64,000 bases of DNA, taken from positions 1 to 64,000 of the forward strand of contig JANYHI010000051.1 of assembly GCA_025359125.1 (NCBI GenBank), in the 5' to 3' direction. The notes under the pieces were generated by a model. It was not told the origin of the DNA, made no database searches, and was given only the letters and a program-made list of their open reading frames with translations. The position numbers were made by a program, and so were the translations under genes. The number at the start of each line of letters is the position of its first letter. The stretch's first letter is position 1. Origin of the DNA: Cytophagales bacterium (GTDB lineage: Bacteria; Bacteroidota; Bacteroidia; Cytophagales; Cyclobacteriaceae). Positions 38,039 to 47,127 of the stretch are shown here, one piece after another.

Positions 38039-38446
38039 TCAACCTCCTACAACTTTTTTTAGATTCTCTATCAGTCCTTCCCACAAATCTTGTAGTTCAT
38101 CCAAATCATCCAAATCAGAATAATCTGTAATTTTCAAAAAAGTAGTTTGCGTCAGTTCGTTTACCTCTAGGCGAAGCTCGAAGTAGGAGGGGTCTTTTTC
38201 ATCAATTTTGTTTTCCGGCAAGTATTCAAATTTCGCAAAGTGATTGGTGCGGTGAGAAACTAATTTCGCCTTATGCTCTTCATGATCCCACAAAAACGTA
38301 AAAACTTTTTCAGGACTGATTCTTACGTCATCGGCAAACCACTCAGAAAGTCCGCTGGCTGAATCGATGTAAGGATAAAGCATTTTAACAGACGCATGGA
38401 TTTCAAAATCCGTGGTGAAGAGTGTTTTTTTTGTCGCGGTTGTCAT
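38039..38446 (-). CDS. START/SRPBCC-like small-ligand-binding protein
   Basis: The 135-residue protein has the layout of a small START-like fold: an N-terminal strand (LFTTDFEIHA), GLSEWFADDVRIS with the Trp-Phe pair common to AHSA1-like proteins, a central beta sheet (FELRLEVNEL, TFLKITDYSD) and a long C-terminal helix (LQDLWEGLIENLKKVV). The ligand is unknown. The gene is upstream of pgi on the same strand with a 53-base gap. Confidence 0.82.
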   Translation of the reverse strand: MTTATKKTLFTTDFEIHASVKMLYPYIDSASGLSEWFADDVRISPEKVFTFLWDHEEHKAKLVSHRTNHFAKFEYLPENKIDEKDPSYFELRLEVNELTQTTFLKITDYSDLDDLDELQDLWEGLIENLKKVVGG

Positions 38447-38529
38447 GCTGTTTGTATTTGATTTTAAGATAAATCAAAATTATCGCAACAACAAGCGAAG
38501 GTATTTAACTTTATTTTTTGCGTTAGGAT

Positions 38530-38561
38530 AAAAAAATTAAGCAGCCTGTTGAAAGCTGCTT
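38530..38561 (-). terminator. Rho-independent terminator of tRNA-Met
   Basis: On the minus strand, AAGCAGC and GCTGCTT form a 7-bp stem with a nine-base loop (38539-38561), followed by AATTTTTTT. It lies seven bases after the tRNA 3' end. Confidence 0.8.
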
Positions 38562-38567
38562 ATCTAG

Positions 38568-38641
38568 TAGCGCGGGGGGGAGTTGAACCCCCGACCTTTG
38601 GGTTATGAATCCAACGCTCTAACCACCTGAGCTACCGCGCC
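38568..38641 (-). tRNA. tRNA-Met (anticodon CAT)
   Basis: The 74-base cloverleaf reads on the minus strand. The acceptor stem GGCGCGG pairs with CCGCGCT (one G-T pair), the D arm contains AGCTCAGGTGGTTAGAGC, the anticodon loop is TTCATAA, and the T arm has GGTTCAA. CCA is not encoded. The 5' first pair is closed, so it is not an initiator tRNA; elongator Met is most likely, and tRNA-Ile2 with modified CAT is the alternative. A TAGATTTG element on the minus strand (38658-38665) may be its -7 box. Confidence 0.92.
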
Positions 38642-38745
38642 ATTTCTTTTGGGAGCGCAAATCTATAAACTTTTCACATTACCATCATAAATCTTATCAA
38701 AAAGCAATTGGCTTTATTTTTGACGTAAGTTTGCAACCTGTGACT

Positions 38746-40353
38746 ATGAAGAAAATTGACAAGCTTATTATCGGGTCTTTCCTCGGCCCATTTGTAATCA
38801 CACTATTGGTAGTTGTATTTATTCTGTTAATGAAGCAGATGCTCCTTTATTTTGATGATATCATTGGTAAAGGCTTGAGTTGGGGCGAGCTAGGCTCTTT
38901 AATGTTTTATTTTTCGCTTACACTTATGCCATCTGCGCTGCCCCTGGCGGTTCTTATGTCGTCTCTTATTACATTCGGAAATCTGGGAGAACATTTTGAG
39001 TTGACTGCCATTAAAAGTCTTGGAATATCATTGACCAGAAGTTTACTACCCTTATTCGTAGTAGTGCTAGTTATTACAGGTTTAGCTTTCCTAGCAAACA
39101 ATTACATGGTGCCTAAAGCTGCTCTTGAAGCCTATAGTTTACTGTATGATATCAAACAGAAAAAGCCAGCATTAGATATTAAAGAAGGATCGTTTTACAG
39201 TGGAATTCCAGACATCAGCATTAAAGTTGGCAAAAGATTTAATGATGGAATAACTCTTAAGGATGTTATTATCTATGACCACCGCGGAAGAGTTGGTAAC
39301 AAACAGGTTATTAGAGCGGACTCCGGTAAAATGTTTACTATACTTAATGATCAATACCTGAAGCTAGAATTGTTTGACGGAAATGACTATACCGAAGGTA
39401 ATGGTTCCGGACAAGATGAAGGAGGCAGAGCTACTTCTGAGGAGACCTATCGCAAAACCAAATTCTCTAAAATGCAAGTGGTTTTAGATCTGTCTTCTTT
39501 TGGAATGAGCCGCACAGATACTAAATGGTTTAAGGGCAACCGGATAATGCGAAATATATCAGAGCTAAAGCAGGATATGGATTCGGTTTCGAGTGAAAGA
39601 AAGTCGCAAAAGGTAAATCTGTACCTCAACACTGAACCAGGCATTTTTAACTTGCATTTTAAAAGAGATTCGATCGTTCTTCCGAAAGAATTAAAAATTT
39701 TTAAACGAGAAAGAGACTCCCTTTTAAAAGTTAAACCTGTTGTACCAAGCTCAGGGGCTAATCCAGGTGTTGTAAATTATGGATATTCAGCTCCTGCATC
39801 CGTGCTCAGTAAAATTAAAATTCCAGACTCCATTTCTCTTAAAAACCGAAAGCTATCGGATAGCCTGTATGCGTTTAAAACCACCAAGACCGAAATAACG
39901 AGCGCTCTCAATAAAGCCAGAATGATTAAGAGTCAATTGCAAAATTTTAATATCAATGAAAGTGGTCAGAAAAATGAATTCGTTGTTTTTTGGGTGCAGT
40001 GGCATAGAATAATGGCAAATTCAATTGCCTGTTTAGCTATGTTTTTAATTGGGGCACCGCTGGGGTCTATTATTAAAAAGGGAGGGCTGGGAGTGCCGGT
40101 ACTAGTCTCAATTCTATTCTTTATACTTTATTATGTCCTTGATTTGTTGGGTGTTAAATGGGCTAAGCAAGATTTAATTTCAGTACCGGTTGGTGTGTGG
40201 ATGGCCAACGCTGTTTTGTTTACTATTGGGTCATTTTTTCTGCGCCAAGCTAGGGTTGATGCCCGATTATTTGATGCCGATTTTTATAATGTGGTAATTG
40301 ATAAGCTAGCTAAGCGGATAGCACTTTTAAAGGCTAAACCAAAAATTGCCTGA
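38746..40353 (+). CDS. LptF/LptG-family permease
   Basis: From the ATG at 38746 the protein has 535 residues. A TTG 15 bases upstream lies inside a TAAGTTTG -7-like element (38726-38733), which speaks against it as a start. Membrane helices stand at both ends: IIGSFLGPFVITLLVVVFIL, FSLTLMPSALPLAVLMSSLI and a third near 100, then three in the last 120 residues (SIACLAMFLIGAPLGSIIKK). The central 270 residues are a large periplasmic domain, longer than in proteobacterial LptF/G. The family forms the inner-membrane part of the lipopolysaccharide exporter with LptB and LptC. LptF and LptG cannot be told apart here. Confidence 0.9.
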   Translation: MKKIDKLIIGSFLGPFVITLLVVVFILLMKQMLLYFDDIIGKGLSWGELGSLMFYFSLTLMPSALPLAVLMSSLITFGNLGEHFELTAIKSLGISLTRSLLPLFVVVLVITGLAFLANNYMVPKAALEAYSLLYDIKQKKPALDIKEGSFYSGIPDISIKVGKRFNDGITLKDVIIYDHRGRVGNKQVIRADSGKMFTILNDQYLKLELFDGNDYTEGNGSGQDEGGRATSEETYRKTKFSKMQVVLDLSSFGMSRTDTKWFKGNRIMRNISELKQDMDSVSSERKSQKVNLYLNTEPGIFNLHFKRDSIVLPKELKIFKRERDSLLKVKPVVPSSGANPGVVNYGYSAPASVLSKIKIPDSISLKNRKLSDSLYAFKTTKTEITSALNKARMIKSQLQNFNINESGQKNEFVVFWVQWHRIMANSIACLAMFLIGAPLGSIIKKGGLGVPVLVSILFFILYYVLDLLGVKWAKQDLISVPVGVWMANAVLFTIGSFFLRQARVDARLFDADFYNVVIDKLAKRIALLKAKPKIA

Positions 40354-40356
40354 TAT

Positions 40357-40387
40357 TTGGATTTTTATCATCGTTACCATACTTTTG
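40357..40387 (+). promoter_or_regulatory. rpsO promoter
   Basis: TTG at 40357-40359 is followed after 20 bases by TACTTTTG at 40380-40387, a full -33/-7 match with a spacer one base longer than usual. Transcription would start near 40394, giving a 27-base leader. Confidence 0.6.
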
Positions 40388-40420
40388 CGCGATTAAAAAA
40401 CGATAAAAGAAATTCAAGAG

Positions 40421-40696
40421 ATGCAACTTACAGCCGAAAAGAAACAAGAACTATTCAGCAAGCACGGTTTTGCTAAAAAGAAAACAGACACAGGATCACC
40501 TGAGTCTCAGATTGCCATGTTTACAACAAGAATCAACGATCTGACTCAACACCTAAAAGGGCACAAAAAGGATTTTTCTACGCAACAAGGCCTTATTAAG
40601 CTTGTTGGCCAGCGTAAGAGACTTCTTAACTACCTTCAGCGAACCAACATTACTCGCTACCGCTCTATCTTGTCGGAGCTAGAACTGAGAAAATAA
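40421..40696 (+). CDS. rpsO: 30S ribosomal protein S15
   Basis: The 91 residues match S15 throughout: KKTDTGSPESQIAMFTTRI, LTQHLKGHKKDFSTQQGL and RKRLLNYLQRTNITRYRSIL. S15 binds 16S rRNA and helps assemble the platform of the small subunit. It has its own promoter and is followed by a strong terminator and pnp, the usual gene order. Confidence 0.98.
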   Translation: MQLTAEKKQELFSKHGFAKKKTDTGSPESQIAMFTTRINDLTQHLKGHKKDFSTQQGLIKLVGQRKRLLNYLQRTNITRYRSILSELELRK

Positions 40697-40717
40697 ATTT
40701 AAAAAATAAGCTATACA

Positions 40718-40742
40718 GGGAACCGAACAATGGTTCCCTTTT
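40718..40742 (+). terminator. Rho-independent terminator between rpsO and pnp
   Basis: GGGAACC (40718-40724) and GGTTCCC (40732-40738) form a 7-bp stem with a seven-base loop, followed by TTTT. The site may attenuate rather than fully stop transcription into pnp. Confidence 0.8.
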
Positions 40743-40802
40743 CGCTTTTATAAACCAGAATAATTCGCTTTCTATGTGAATTATTTACAACCATTATATC
40801 TC

Positions 40803-42950
40803 ATGAATTCAGCAATAATTAATAAAATCTGTAAACTCCCTGACGGTCGCGAAATTTCAATTGAAACTGGCAAGCTGGCAAGACAAGCCGATGGTGCTGT
40901 TGTGTTACGCATGGGCAACACCATGTTGTTAGCAACTGTTGTGGCAAATGTTGCGCACAAAGAAGGAGCTGACTTTTTACCGATGTCAGTAGATTATCAA
41001 GAAAAATTTGCGTCAACCGGTAAAATACCTGGTGGCTTTTTGAAAAGAGAAGGTAAGCTTTCTGATTATGAAGTATTGATTAGCCGCTTGGTGGACAGAG
41101 CGATACGTCCATTATTTCCAGAAGATTATCATGCCGAAACTCAACTCAGCATTCAATTGATTTCTGGTGATGAAAATGCATTACCAGATGCACTCGCTGC
41201 GTTTGCAGCATCGGCTGCATTGGCTGTATCAGACATTCCATTTCAAGGCCCTATTTCAGAAGTGAGAGTGGCTAGAGTGGATGGTCAACTTGTGATAAAC
41301 CCAACATTAGAACAAAAAGAAAAATCTGATTTTGATTTCATCGTTGCTGCATCTATCGAAAATATTTTGATGGTAGAAGGCGAAGCAAAAGAAATCAATG
41401 AAGAAGACATGCTAGCGGCATTGAAGTTTGCCCACGAAACAATTAAAATTCAATGCGAACTACAAATTGAATTGACAAAGGCAGTAGGCAAAACTGAAAA
41501 GCGTATCTACAACCACGAGGTAAAAGACGAAGCCTTCAAAGCTGAACTACACACACGGCTTTACGATAAGGTTTATGCAGTTGCACGCCAGCAATTGAAA
41601 AATAAACACATGCGTTCTGAGCTATTTGGAAAAATAGTTGAAGACTATATTGCGTCACTTCCTGCAGACACAACCGTGAATAAAGATTTGGTTAAGAAAT
41701 ACTATAAGGATATTCAAAAGAAAGCTTGTCGCGATTTAGTGCTGAATGAGAAAGTGAGATTAGACGGTCGTAAGACAAACGAAATCAGACCCATTTGGTC
41801 AGAGGTAGATTATTTGCCTATGGCACACGGCTCGGCAGTGTTTACCCGTGGCGAAACACAATCGTTGACTTCTGTAACATTGGGCACTAAGCTAGATGAG
41901 CAGATGATTGACGGAGCAATGTTCTCTGGCAATAATAAATTTATCCTCCATTATAATTTTCCTGCATTTTCTACAGGCGAAGTAAAGCCCAATCGTGGCC
42001 CGGGAAGACGAGAAGTTGGACACGGTAACTTAGCCATGCGTGCGTTGAAGCAAGTTCTTCCAAACATGACAGAAAGCCCTTATACAATCCGTGTAGTTTC
42101 TGATATTTTAGAATCGAATGGTTCGTCTTCAATGGCTACCGTTTGCGCAGGTTCATTAGCCTTGATGGATGCTGGTATAAAAATCTCTGGTCCAGTATCG
42201 GGTATTGCAATGGGCATGATTTCGGATAGTACCACAGGCAAGTATGCAATTTTATCTGATATTTTGGGTGACGAAGATCATTTAGGAGATATGGATTTTA
42301 AGGTAACAGGTACAGATAAAGGTATCACTGCTTGCCAAATGGATTTGAAGGTAGACGGGCTTACTTACACAGTTCTAAAAGAAGCATTAGACCAGGCAAA
42401 AGAAGGAAGGGCGCACATCTTAAATGAGATGAAGAAAACTCTTTCTGTATCTAAGCCAGATCTTAAGCCACATGCCCCTAGAGCCGTGACCATAATAATT
42501 GAAAAAGATTTGATCGGTGCGGTAATCGGCCCAGGCGGTAAAGTAGTTCAGGATATTCAAAAAACTACCGGAGCAACAGTAGTTATTGAGGAGGTTGGAA
42601 ATAAAGGTGTGGTAAATATCTTTGCCACTAATCAAGAAGTTATGGATGCCGCAGTGAAGCGCGTGAAGGCAATCGTAGCTGTGCCTGAAGTAGGAGAAGT
42701 TTACACTGGAATTGTAAAATCAATTATGCCATTTGGTGCATTTGTTGAGTTTATGGCTGGTAAAGATGGGTTACTTCATATCTCAGAAATTAAGTGGGAA
42801 AGATTAGATACGATGGATGGCGTGATGCAAGTAGGTGAAGAAGTTAAGGTGAAACTGGTGGAAGTCGATAAAAAAACAGGCAAATTTAGACTTTCAAGAA
42901 AAGTACTGTTGCCGAAGCCGGCAGCTAAGGCAGAAACGCCTTCTGCTTAG
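40803..42950 (+). CDS. pnp: Polyribonucleotide nucleotidyltransferase
   Basis: I start it at the ATG at 40803 (715 residues), since the preceding nine in-frame codons from a GTG add nothing conserved. It has two RNase PH domains ([20 protein letters not shown]; second with [16 protein letters not shown] and [13 protein letters not shown]), a KH domain with the [14 protein letters not shown] motif, and an S1 domain ([20 protein letters not shown]). It degrades RNA 3' to 5' by phosphorolysis. Its place after rpsO is conserved in bacteria. Confidence 0.98.
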   Translation: MNSAIINKICKLPDGREISIETGKLARQADGAVVLRMGNTMLLATVVANVAHKEGADFLPMSVDYQEKFASTGKIPGGFLKREGKLSDYEVLISRLVDRAIRPLFPEDYHAETQLSIQLISGDENALPDALAAFAASAALAVSDIPFQGPISEVRVARVDGQLVINPTLEQKEKSDFDFIVAASIENILMVEGEAKEINEEDMLAALKFAHETIKIQCELQIELTKAVGKTEKRIYNHEVKDEAFKAELHTRLYDKVYAVARQQLKNKHMRSELFGKIVEDYIASLPADTTVNKDLVKKYYKDIQKKACRDLVLNEKVRLDGRKTNEIRPIWSEVDYLPMAHGSAVFTRGETQSLTSVTLGTKLDEQMIDGAMFSGNNKFILHYNFPAFSTGEVKPNRGPGRREVGHGNLAMRALKQVLPNMTESPYTIRVVSDILESNGSSSMATVCAGSLALMDAGIKISGPVSGIAMGMISDSTTGKYAILSDILGDEDHLGDMDFKVTGTDKGITACQMDLKVDGLTYTVLKEALDQAKEGRAHILNEMKKTLSVSKPDLKPHAPRAVTIIIEKDLIGAVIGPGGKVVQDIQKTTGATVVIEEVGNKGVVNIFATNQEVMDAAVKRVKAIVAVPEVGEVYTGIVKSIMPFGAFVEFMAGKDGLLHISEIKWERLDTMDGVMQVGEEVKVKLVEVDKKTGKFRLSRKVLLPKPAAKAETPSA

Positions 42951-43025
42951 TTTGGTAATGCAATTTTTTGGAACTAATTTTTCATTTTTACGTGTTTTAA
43001 ATAGGCTAAAGGAAAGACGCACATT

Positions 43026-43889
43026 ATGAGACAATTAAAGATTAGCAAACAGATCACTAACCGCGAGAGCCAGTCGCTGGATAAGTATTTGCAAGAAATT
43101 GGTAAGGTAGATCTACTCACGCCAGATGAAGAGGTAGAGTTAGCAAAACGGATTAAAGAAGGAGATCAAATTGCATTAGAGAAACTTACTAAGGCGAATC
43201 TTCGCTTCGTAGTATCTGTAGCAAAACAATATCAGAATCAGGGTTTGTCTTTGGGCGATTTAATAAATGAAGGGAATTTGGGTTTGATTAAAGCTGCACA
43301 ACGTTTCGATGAAACTCGTGGTTTTAAATTTATCTCTTATGCCGTTTGGTGGATCCGTCAATCAATTCTTCAAGCACTAGCTGAGCAATCTCGCATTGTT
43401 CGTTTGCCTTTGAATCGGGTAGGTTCATTGAATAAAATTTCTAAAACCTTTTCTGAATTAGAGCAGAAGTTTGAACGCGAACCATCTCCAGAAGAATTAG
43501 CAGAAGTATTAGAAGTAACTACTGCCGAAGTAGTGGATACTATGAAAATCTCTGGCAGGCATGTATCTATGGATGCGCCCTTTGTACAAGGGGAAGAAAA
43601 CAGCTTATTAGATGTTCTTGAGAATGATAGCGAAGAGACTCCTGATTCTGGCTTAATGACTGATTCATTGAGAAGAGAGGTGCAAAGAGCTCTGTCGACT
43701 TTAACTCAACGTGAATCAGATGTCATCACCTTATACTTTGGATTGAATGGAGAACATGCCATGACGTTGGAAGAAATAGGAGAGAAGTTTAGCTTGACTC
43801 GCGAGCGTGTAAGACAAATTAAGGAGAAAGCTATTCGCAGGCTTCGCCATACTTCCAGAAGTAAAGCATTGAAGCCATACTTAGGTTAA
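43026..43889 (+). CDS. rpoD: Primary sigma factor RpoD/SigA, short Bacteroidota form
   Basis: At 287 residues it lacks region 1.1 and the non-conserved insert, which is normal for this phylum. Region 1.2 is [20 protein letters not shown], region 2 runs through [20 protein letters not shown] and [15 protein letters not shown], region 3 [18 protein letters not shown], and region 4.2 is [20 protein letters not shown]. It directs RNA polymerase to TTG-N19-TAnnTTTG promoters, several of which are found in this window. A terminator follows. Confidence 0.96.
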   Translation: MRQLKISKQITNRESQSLDKYLQEIGKVDLLTPDEEVELAKRIKEGDQIALEKLTKANLRFVVSVAKQYQNQGLSLGDLINEGNLGLIKAAQRFDETRGFKFISYAVWWIRQSILQALAEQSRIVRLPLNRVGSLNKISKTFSELEQKFEREPSPEELAEVLEVTTAEVVDTMKISGRHVSMDAPFVQGEENSLLDVLENDSEETPDSGLMTDSLRREVQRALSTLTQRESDVITLYFGLNGEHAMTLEEIGEKFSLTRERVRQIKEKAIRRLRHTSRSKALKPYLG

Positions 43890-43913
43890 ATGAATTTCTA
43901 AATTGAATTATAC

Positions 43914-43942
43914 AAAGGTCTCTGTAGAGGAGACCTTTTTTA
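43914..43942 (+). terminator. Rho-independent terminator after rpoD
   Basis: AAAGGTCTC (43914-43922) and GAGACCTTT (43930-43938) form a 9-bp stem with a seven-base loop, followed by TT and an AT-rich stretch. It separates rpoD from trxB. Confidence 0.85.
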
Positions 43943-43963
43943 TTAAAAATTTTGTTGAACAGC

Positions 43964-44908
43964 ATGGAAAATGAAAAAGTAAAGGTCTTAATTATTGGCT
44001 CCGGACCGGCCGGTTATACGGCAGCCATTTATGCTGCAAGAGCTGGACTTAAGCCGGTACTTTATACAGGGGCGCAGCCCGGTGGTCAATTAACCATTAC
44101 CAACGATGTTGAGAATTTTCCAGGCTACCCTGATGGAATCAACGGCCCACAAATGATGATGGACTTGCAAAAGCAAGCCGAGCGATTTGGTACCAAAGTT
44201 AATTTTGGTTTAGTTACCGCAGTTGATTTTTCAGGGTATCCTCATAAAGTTACTGTTGATGAAAAGTATGTGATAGAAGCAGAGTCAATTATTATTGCTA
44301 CAGGCGCAACAGCTAAATATTTAGGTATTCCATCCGAGCAAAAATATGCTAATCAGGGTGTATCAGCTTGTGCAGTTTGCGATGGTTTCTTTTACAGAGG
44401 CAAAGATGTTGCCGTGGTTGGCGCAGGAGATTCTGCAGCTGAAGAGGCAACGTATCTGGCAAACCTCTGCCCTAAAGTTCACCTGATTGTTAGAAGAGGA
44501 GAGATGCGTGCGTCCAAAATCATGCAACAGCGAGTGGAGAATACCCACAACATAGAGATACATTGGAATTCAGAAACGGATGAAATTTTAGGAGACGATT
44601 CTGGAGTAACCGGTGTAAGACTTTACAACAATGTTTCGAAAGAAAAGAAAGTGATTTCGGTAAGCGGCTTCTTTTTGGCAATCGGCCATAAACCAAACAC
44701 AGATATTTTTGCTGGTAAGTTAGATATGGATGAATCTGGTTATGTGCTCGTTAAACCTGGCACTACAAAGACAAATGTAGAAGGTGTATTTGCTGTGGGA
44801 GATGTGGCCGATAAAGTGTATCGTCAGGCAATTACTGCAGCAGGCACTGGTTGTATGGGCGCATTAGATGCTGAGAAGTTTTTGGTTTCTAAAGAGGTAT
44901 CAGTTTAA
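43964..44908 (+). CDS. trxB: Thioredoxin-disulfide reductase
   Basis: From the ATG at 43964 the protein has 314 residues, the usual TrxB length. FAD-binding GSGPAGYTAAIYAARAG at the start, redox-active ACAVCDG at about 136-139, NADPH-binding GAGDSAAEEA, and the FAD tail GVFAVGDVADKVYRQA are all present. It passes electrons from NADPH to thioredoxin; in bacillithiol-making bacteria related enzymes can also serve Bdr. bshB1 lies 89 bases downstream on the same strand. Confidence 0.96.
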   Translation: MENEKVKVLIIGSGPAGYTAAIYAARAGLKPVLYTGAQPGGQLTITNDVENFPGYPDGINGPQMMMDLQKQAERFGTKVNFGLVTAVDFSGYPHKVTVDEKYVIEAESIIIATGATAKYLGIPSEQKYANQGVSACAVCDGFFYRGKDVAVVGAGDSAAEEATYLANLCPKVHLIVRRGEMRASKIMQQRVENTHNIEIHWNSETDEILGDDSGVTGVRLYNNVSKEKKVISVSGFFLAIGHKPNTDIFAGKLDMDESGYVLVKPGTTKTNVEGVFAVGDVADKVYRQAITAAGTGCMGALDAEKFLVSKEVSV

Positions 44909-44997
44909 AATAGTTAATGGTTACTAGTTAAAAGTTAATCGCAATAGTTAATATCTAACTCCAATAACCATTACCAAATAACTATCAACTAAAAGGT
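44909..44997 (+). repeat. AGTTAA-rich palindromic intergenic repeat
   Basis: The whole trxB-bshB1 gap is made of variants of AGTTAA/TTAACT. It has a perfect 9-bp inverted repeat, TAATGGTTA at 44915-44923 and TAACCATTA at 44965-44973, flanked by further imperfect pairing (TAGTTAA on the left, ACTATCAACTA on the right). It could fold as an RNA stem in a trxB-bshB1 transcript. It looks like a dispersed repeat element. Confidence 0.55.
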
Positions 44998-45714
44998 ATG
45001 AAGCTAGATATACTTGTATTCGGTGCTCACCCTGATGATGTGGAGCTAGGCTGTGGAGGCACCATTGCAAAGCATGTTTCACTTGGATACAAGGTAGGTG
45101 TAGTTGATCTCACACAAGGAGAATTAGGCACTCGTGGCACAATAGAGACACGCAAGCAAGAAGCGACAGATGCATCAAAAATTTTAAAGCTATCGGTAAG
45201 AGAAAATCTAGGATTAAAGGATGGTTTTTTCATAAATGACCAGCCTTCTCAATTAAAATTAATTCAAGCCATTCGTAAGTACCAGCCGGAGATAGTAATA
45301 GCCAATGCGGTAGAAGATCGCCATCCCGATCACGGCAAGGGCTCTAAATTAGTTTTTGATTCTTGTTTTTTTTCTGGCTTAGCAAAAATAGAAACATCGG
45401 ATAATAGTTCAACTCAAATTCCATGGAGGCCTAAGAAGCTTTACCATTATATACAAAGTCAATTGATTATGCCCGATCTGGTGGTTGATATATCAGATTT
45501 TTGGAAAGAGAAAATTGAATCTGTACGGGTTTACAAAACACAATTTTATAGTGCGGCTAGTAACGAGCCTGAAACATTTATTTCCAAACCTAGTTTCTTA
45601 GCATTCTTAGAGGCGCGTGCCCGCGAATTAGGACAAAGCATTAATGTAGAGTATGCCGAAGGATTTACTGTGAATAGTATGATCGGTGTTGATCACCTTT
45701 TTCAAATTCATTAA
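44998..45714 (+). CDS. bshB1: Bacillithiol biosynthesis deacetylase BshB1
   Basis: The 238-residue protein belongs to the LmbE-like zinc deacetylases: the metal-binding AHPDDVE near the N-terminus, GELGTRGTIETRKQE, and DRHPDHGKGS with further metal ligands. The match to BshB1 (LTQGELGTRGT, and YHYIQS later) is strong. The enzyme removes the acetyl group from GlcNAc-malate in bacillithiol synthesis. Its neighbour trxB also serves thiol redox balance. Confidence 0.94.
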   Translation: MKLDILVFGAHPDDVELGCGGTIAKHVSLGYKVGVVDLTQGELGTRGTIETRKQEATDASKILKLSVRENLGLKDGFFINDQPSQLKLIQAIRKYQPEIVIANAVEDRHPDHGKGSKLVFDSCFFSGLAKIETSDNSSTQIPWRPKKLYHYIQSQLIMPDLVVDISDFWKEKIESVRVYKTQFYSAASNEPETFISKPSFLAFLEARARELGQSINVEYAEGFTVNSMIGVDHLFQIH

Positions 45715-45727
45715 AGACTATTTCTGT

Positions 45728-46369
45728 TTATGGCGCCAGCCGATGTATCGTCCAAGAATTATTCTCTTTATAGAATACAATCCGATCGTGTAAGCGACTA
45801 GGCCTTCCTTGCCAGAACTCAATTTCGTGCGGATCGACAGAAAATCCTCCCCACTGTTTAGGCTTAGGTATTTCTTTACCACCTGCAAATTTCTTTTCAA
45901 GTTCCGCTGTTCGTGCTTCTAAAATCATTCGATCTTTTATGACAGCACTTTGTGGAGATGCCCATGCGCCCAACTGACTTTCTCTCGGGCGATTGTGAAA
46001 ATATTCTTCCGAAGCGCCCTCTTGAATACGTGTGGCAACTCCTTCTACTCGTACCTGCCGCTCTAATTCAGGCCAAAAGAAAGTAAGTGCGCAAGCCGGA
46101 TTATCTAAAAGCTCTTTACCTTTTTGACTTTGATAATTAGTATAAAAAGTAAACTTATCAGATTCTAATCCCTTCAACAATACGATTCTTGCTGAAGGTC
46201 TATTTCCTTCAGAAACAGTAGACAAAGTCATCGCGTTGGGCTCCAGCACTTTCGAATCAATCGCGGTTCTAAACCACTCTTCAAATTGCCGAATTGGGTT
46301 CTTTTGTATAGTGGTTGCATCTAGAGATGCCTTTGAATATTCTTTCCGTAAATTTTGAATATTGATCAT
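45728..46369 (-). CDS. pdxH: Pyridoxamine 5'-phosphate oxidase
   Basis: The 213 residues match PdxH: PNAMTLSTVSEGNRPSARIV, FYTNYQSQKGKELLDNP, RQVRVEGVATRI, SQLGAWASPQSAVI and the C-terminal EFWQGRPSRLHDRI with the WTIHRLAP end. It uses FMN and oxygen to form pyridoxal 5'-phosphate. It is convergent with bshB1 with 13 bases between stops. Confidence 0.96.
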   Translation of the reverse strand: MINIQNLRKEYSKASLDATTIQKNPIRQFEEWFRTAIDSKVLEPNAMTLSTVSEGNRPSARIVLLKGLESDKFTFYTNYQSQKGKELLDNPACALTFFWPELERQVRVEGVATRIQEGASEEYFHNRPRESQLGAWASPQSAVIKDRMILEARTAELEKKFAGGKEIPKPKQWGGFSVDPHEIEFWQGRPSRLHDRIVFYKENNSWTIHRLAP

Positions 46370-46489
46370 TGAACTAAAGTTTTTGAAAAATTAAAAAATC
46401 TTGTGTTTGCTTCTCAATATTAGCTGTACTTAATTTCGAAATTAAATAAAGTAAATGCTTATATTTTAATTTCGTTTTAAAGGATAATC

Positions 46490-47065
46490 ATGGAGTTCTT
46501 TCAATATAAGAATAAACTTGCGCCTATTAAAGGAAGGATATTGGCATCAGAACCTTACTTGCCAGATCCTAATTTTGAAAGAACTATTATTTTATTAACA
46601 GAATATAATGAAGAGGGTTCAGTTGGCTTTGTTTTAAATAAACCTTCTGAGACTATAGTTTCGGAAATAGTCGATAATATTAAAAACATTGAAGCAAGAG
46701 TTTATATTGGGGGCCCTGTGCAACAAGATACGCTGCATTTTATACATCGTATTGATTCAATTGCAGATGCGATTGAAATAGTGGATGGCATCTTTTGGGG
46801 AGGTAATTTTGAGCAGCTCTTGTCTATGATTGAAAACCATCAGATTGATCCTTTTGATATCAAATTTTTTTTAGGATATAGCGGTTGGTCTCCCGGTCAG
46901 TTAGCGGAAGAGTTAAAGGCCGATTCGTGGATTGTAAGTGATAAAGTAACACAAGATTTAATCTTTGAAACACCGCCCGAAATGATGTGGAAAAAGTCAT
47001 TACAGAGTTTAGGGGGCAGATTTTCGGTGTATTCAAATTACCCGGTTGACCCCAATATGAATTGA
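46490..47065 (+). CDS. YqgE/AlgH family protein (UPF0301)
   Basis: The 191-residue protein shows the family pattern KGRILASEPYLPDPNFERT, EGSVGFVLNKPS, VYIGGPVQQDTLHFIHR and FFLGYSGWSPGQLAEE. Structures of the family are known but the biochemical function is not settled; the family is widespread and often near housekeeping genes. The upstream 120 bases are very AT-rich without a consensus promoter. Confidence 0.93.
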   Translation: MEFFQYKNKLAPIKGRILASEPYLPDPNFERTIILLTEYNEEGSVGFVLNKPSETIVSEIVDNIKNIEARVYIGGPVQQDTLHFIHRIDSIADAIEIVDGIFWGGNFEQLLSMIENHQIDPFDIKFFLGYSGWSPGQLAEELKADSWIVSDKVTQDLIFETPPEMMWKKSLQSLGGRFSVYSNYPVDPNMN

Positions 47066-47127
47066 ATGATTTTTGTAACTTTGGTTTTTTAGAAAAAAAG
47101 AAATTGTTAACGTAAACGGATTTACTT

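Noticed and set aside
38568..38641. tRNA-Ile2 (modified CAT) in place of tRNA-Met
   Set aside because: The anticodon loop TTCATAA and overall form fit elongator Met better, but identity elements cannot be checked fully by eye.
44909..44997. CRISPR array
   Set aside because: The AGTTAA words are short and irregular, without spacers of even length and without cas genes nearby.
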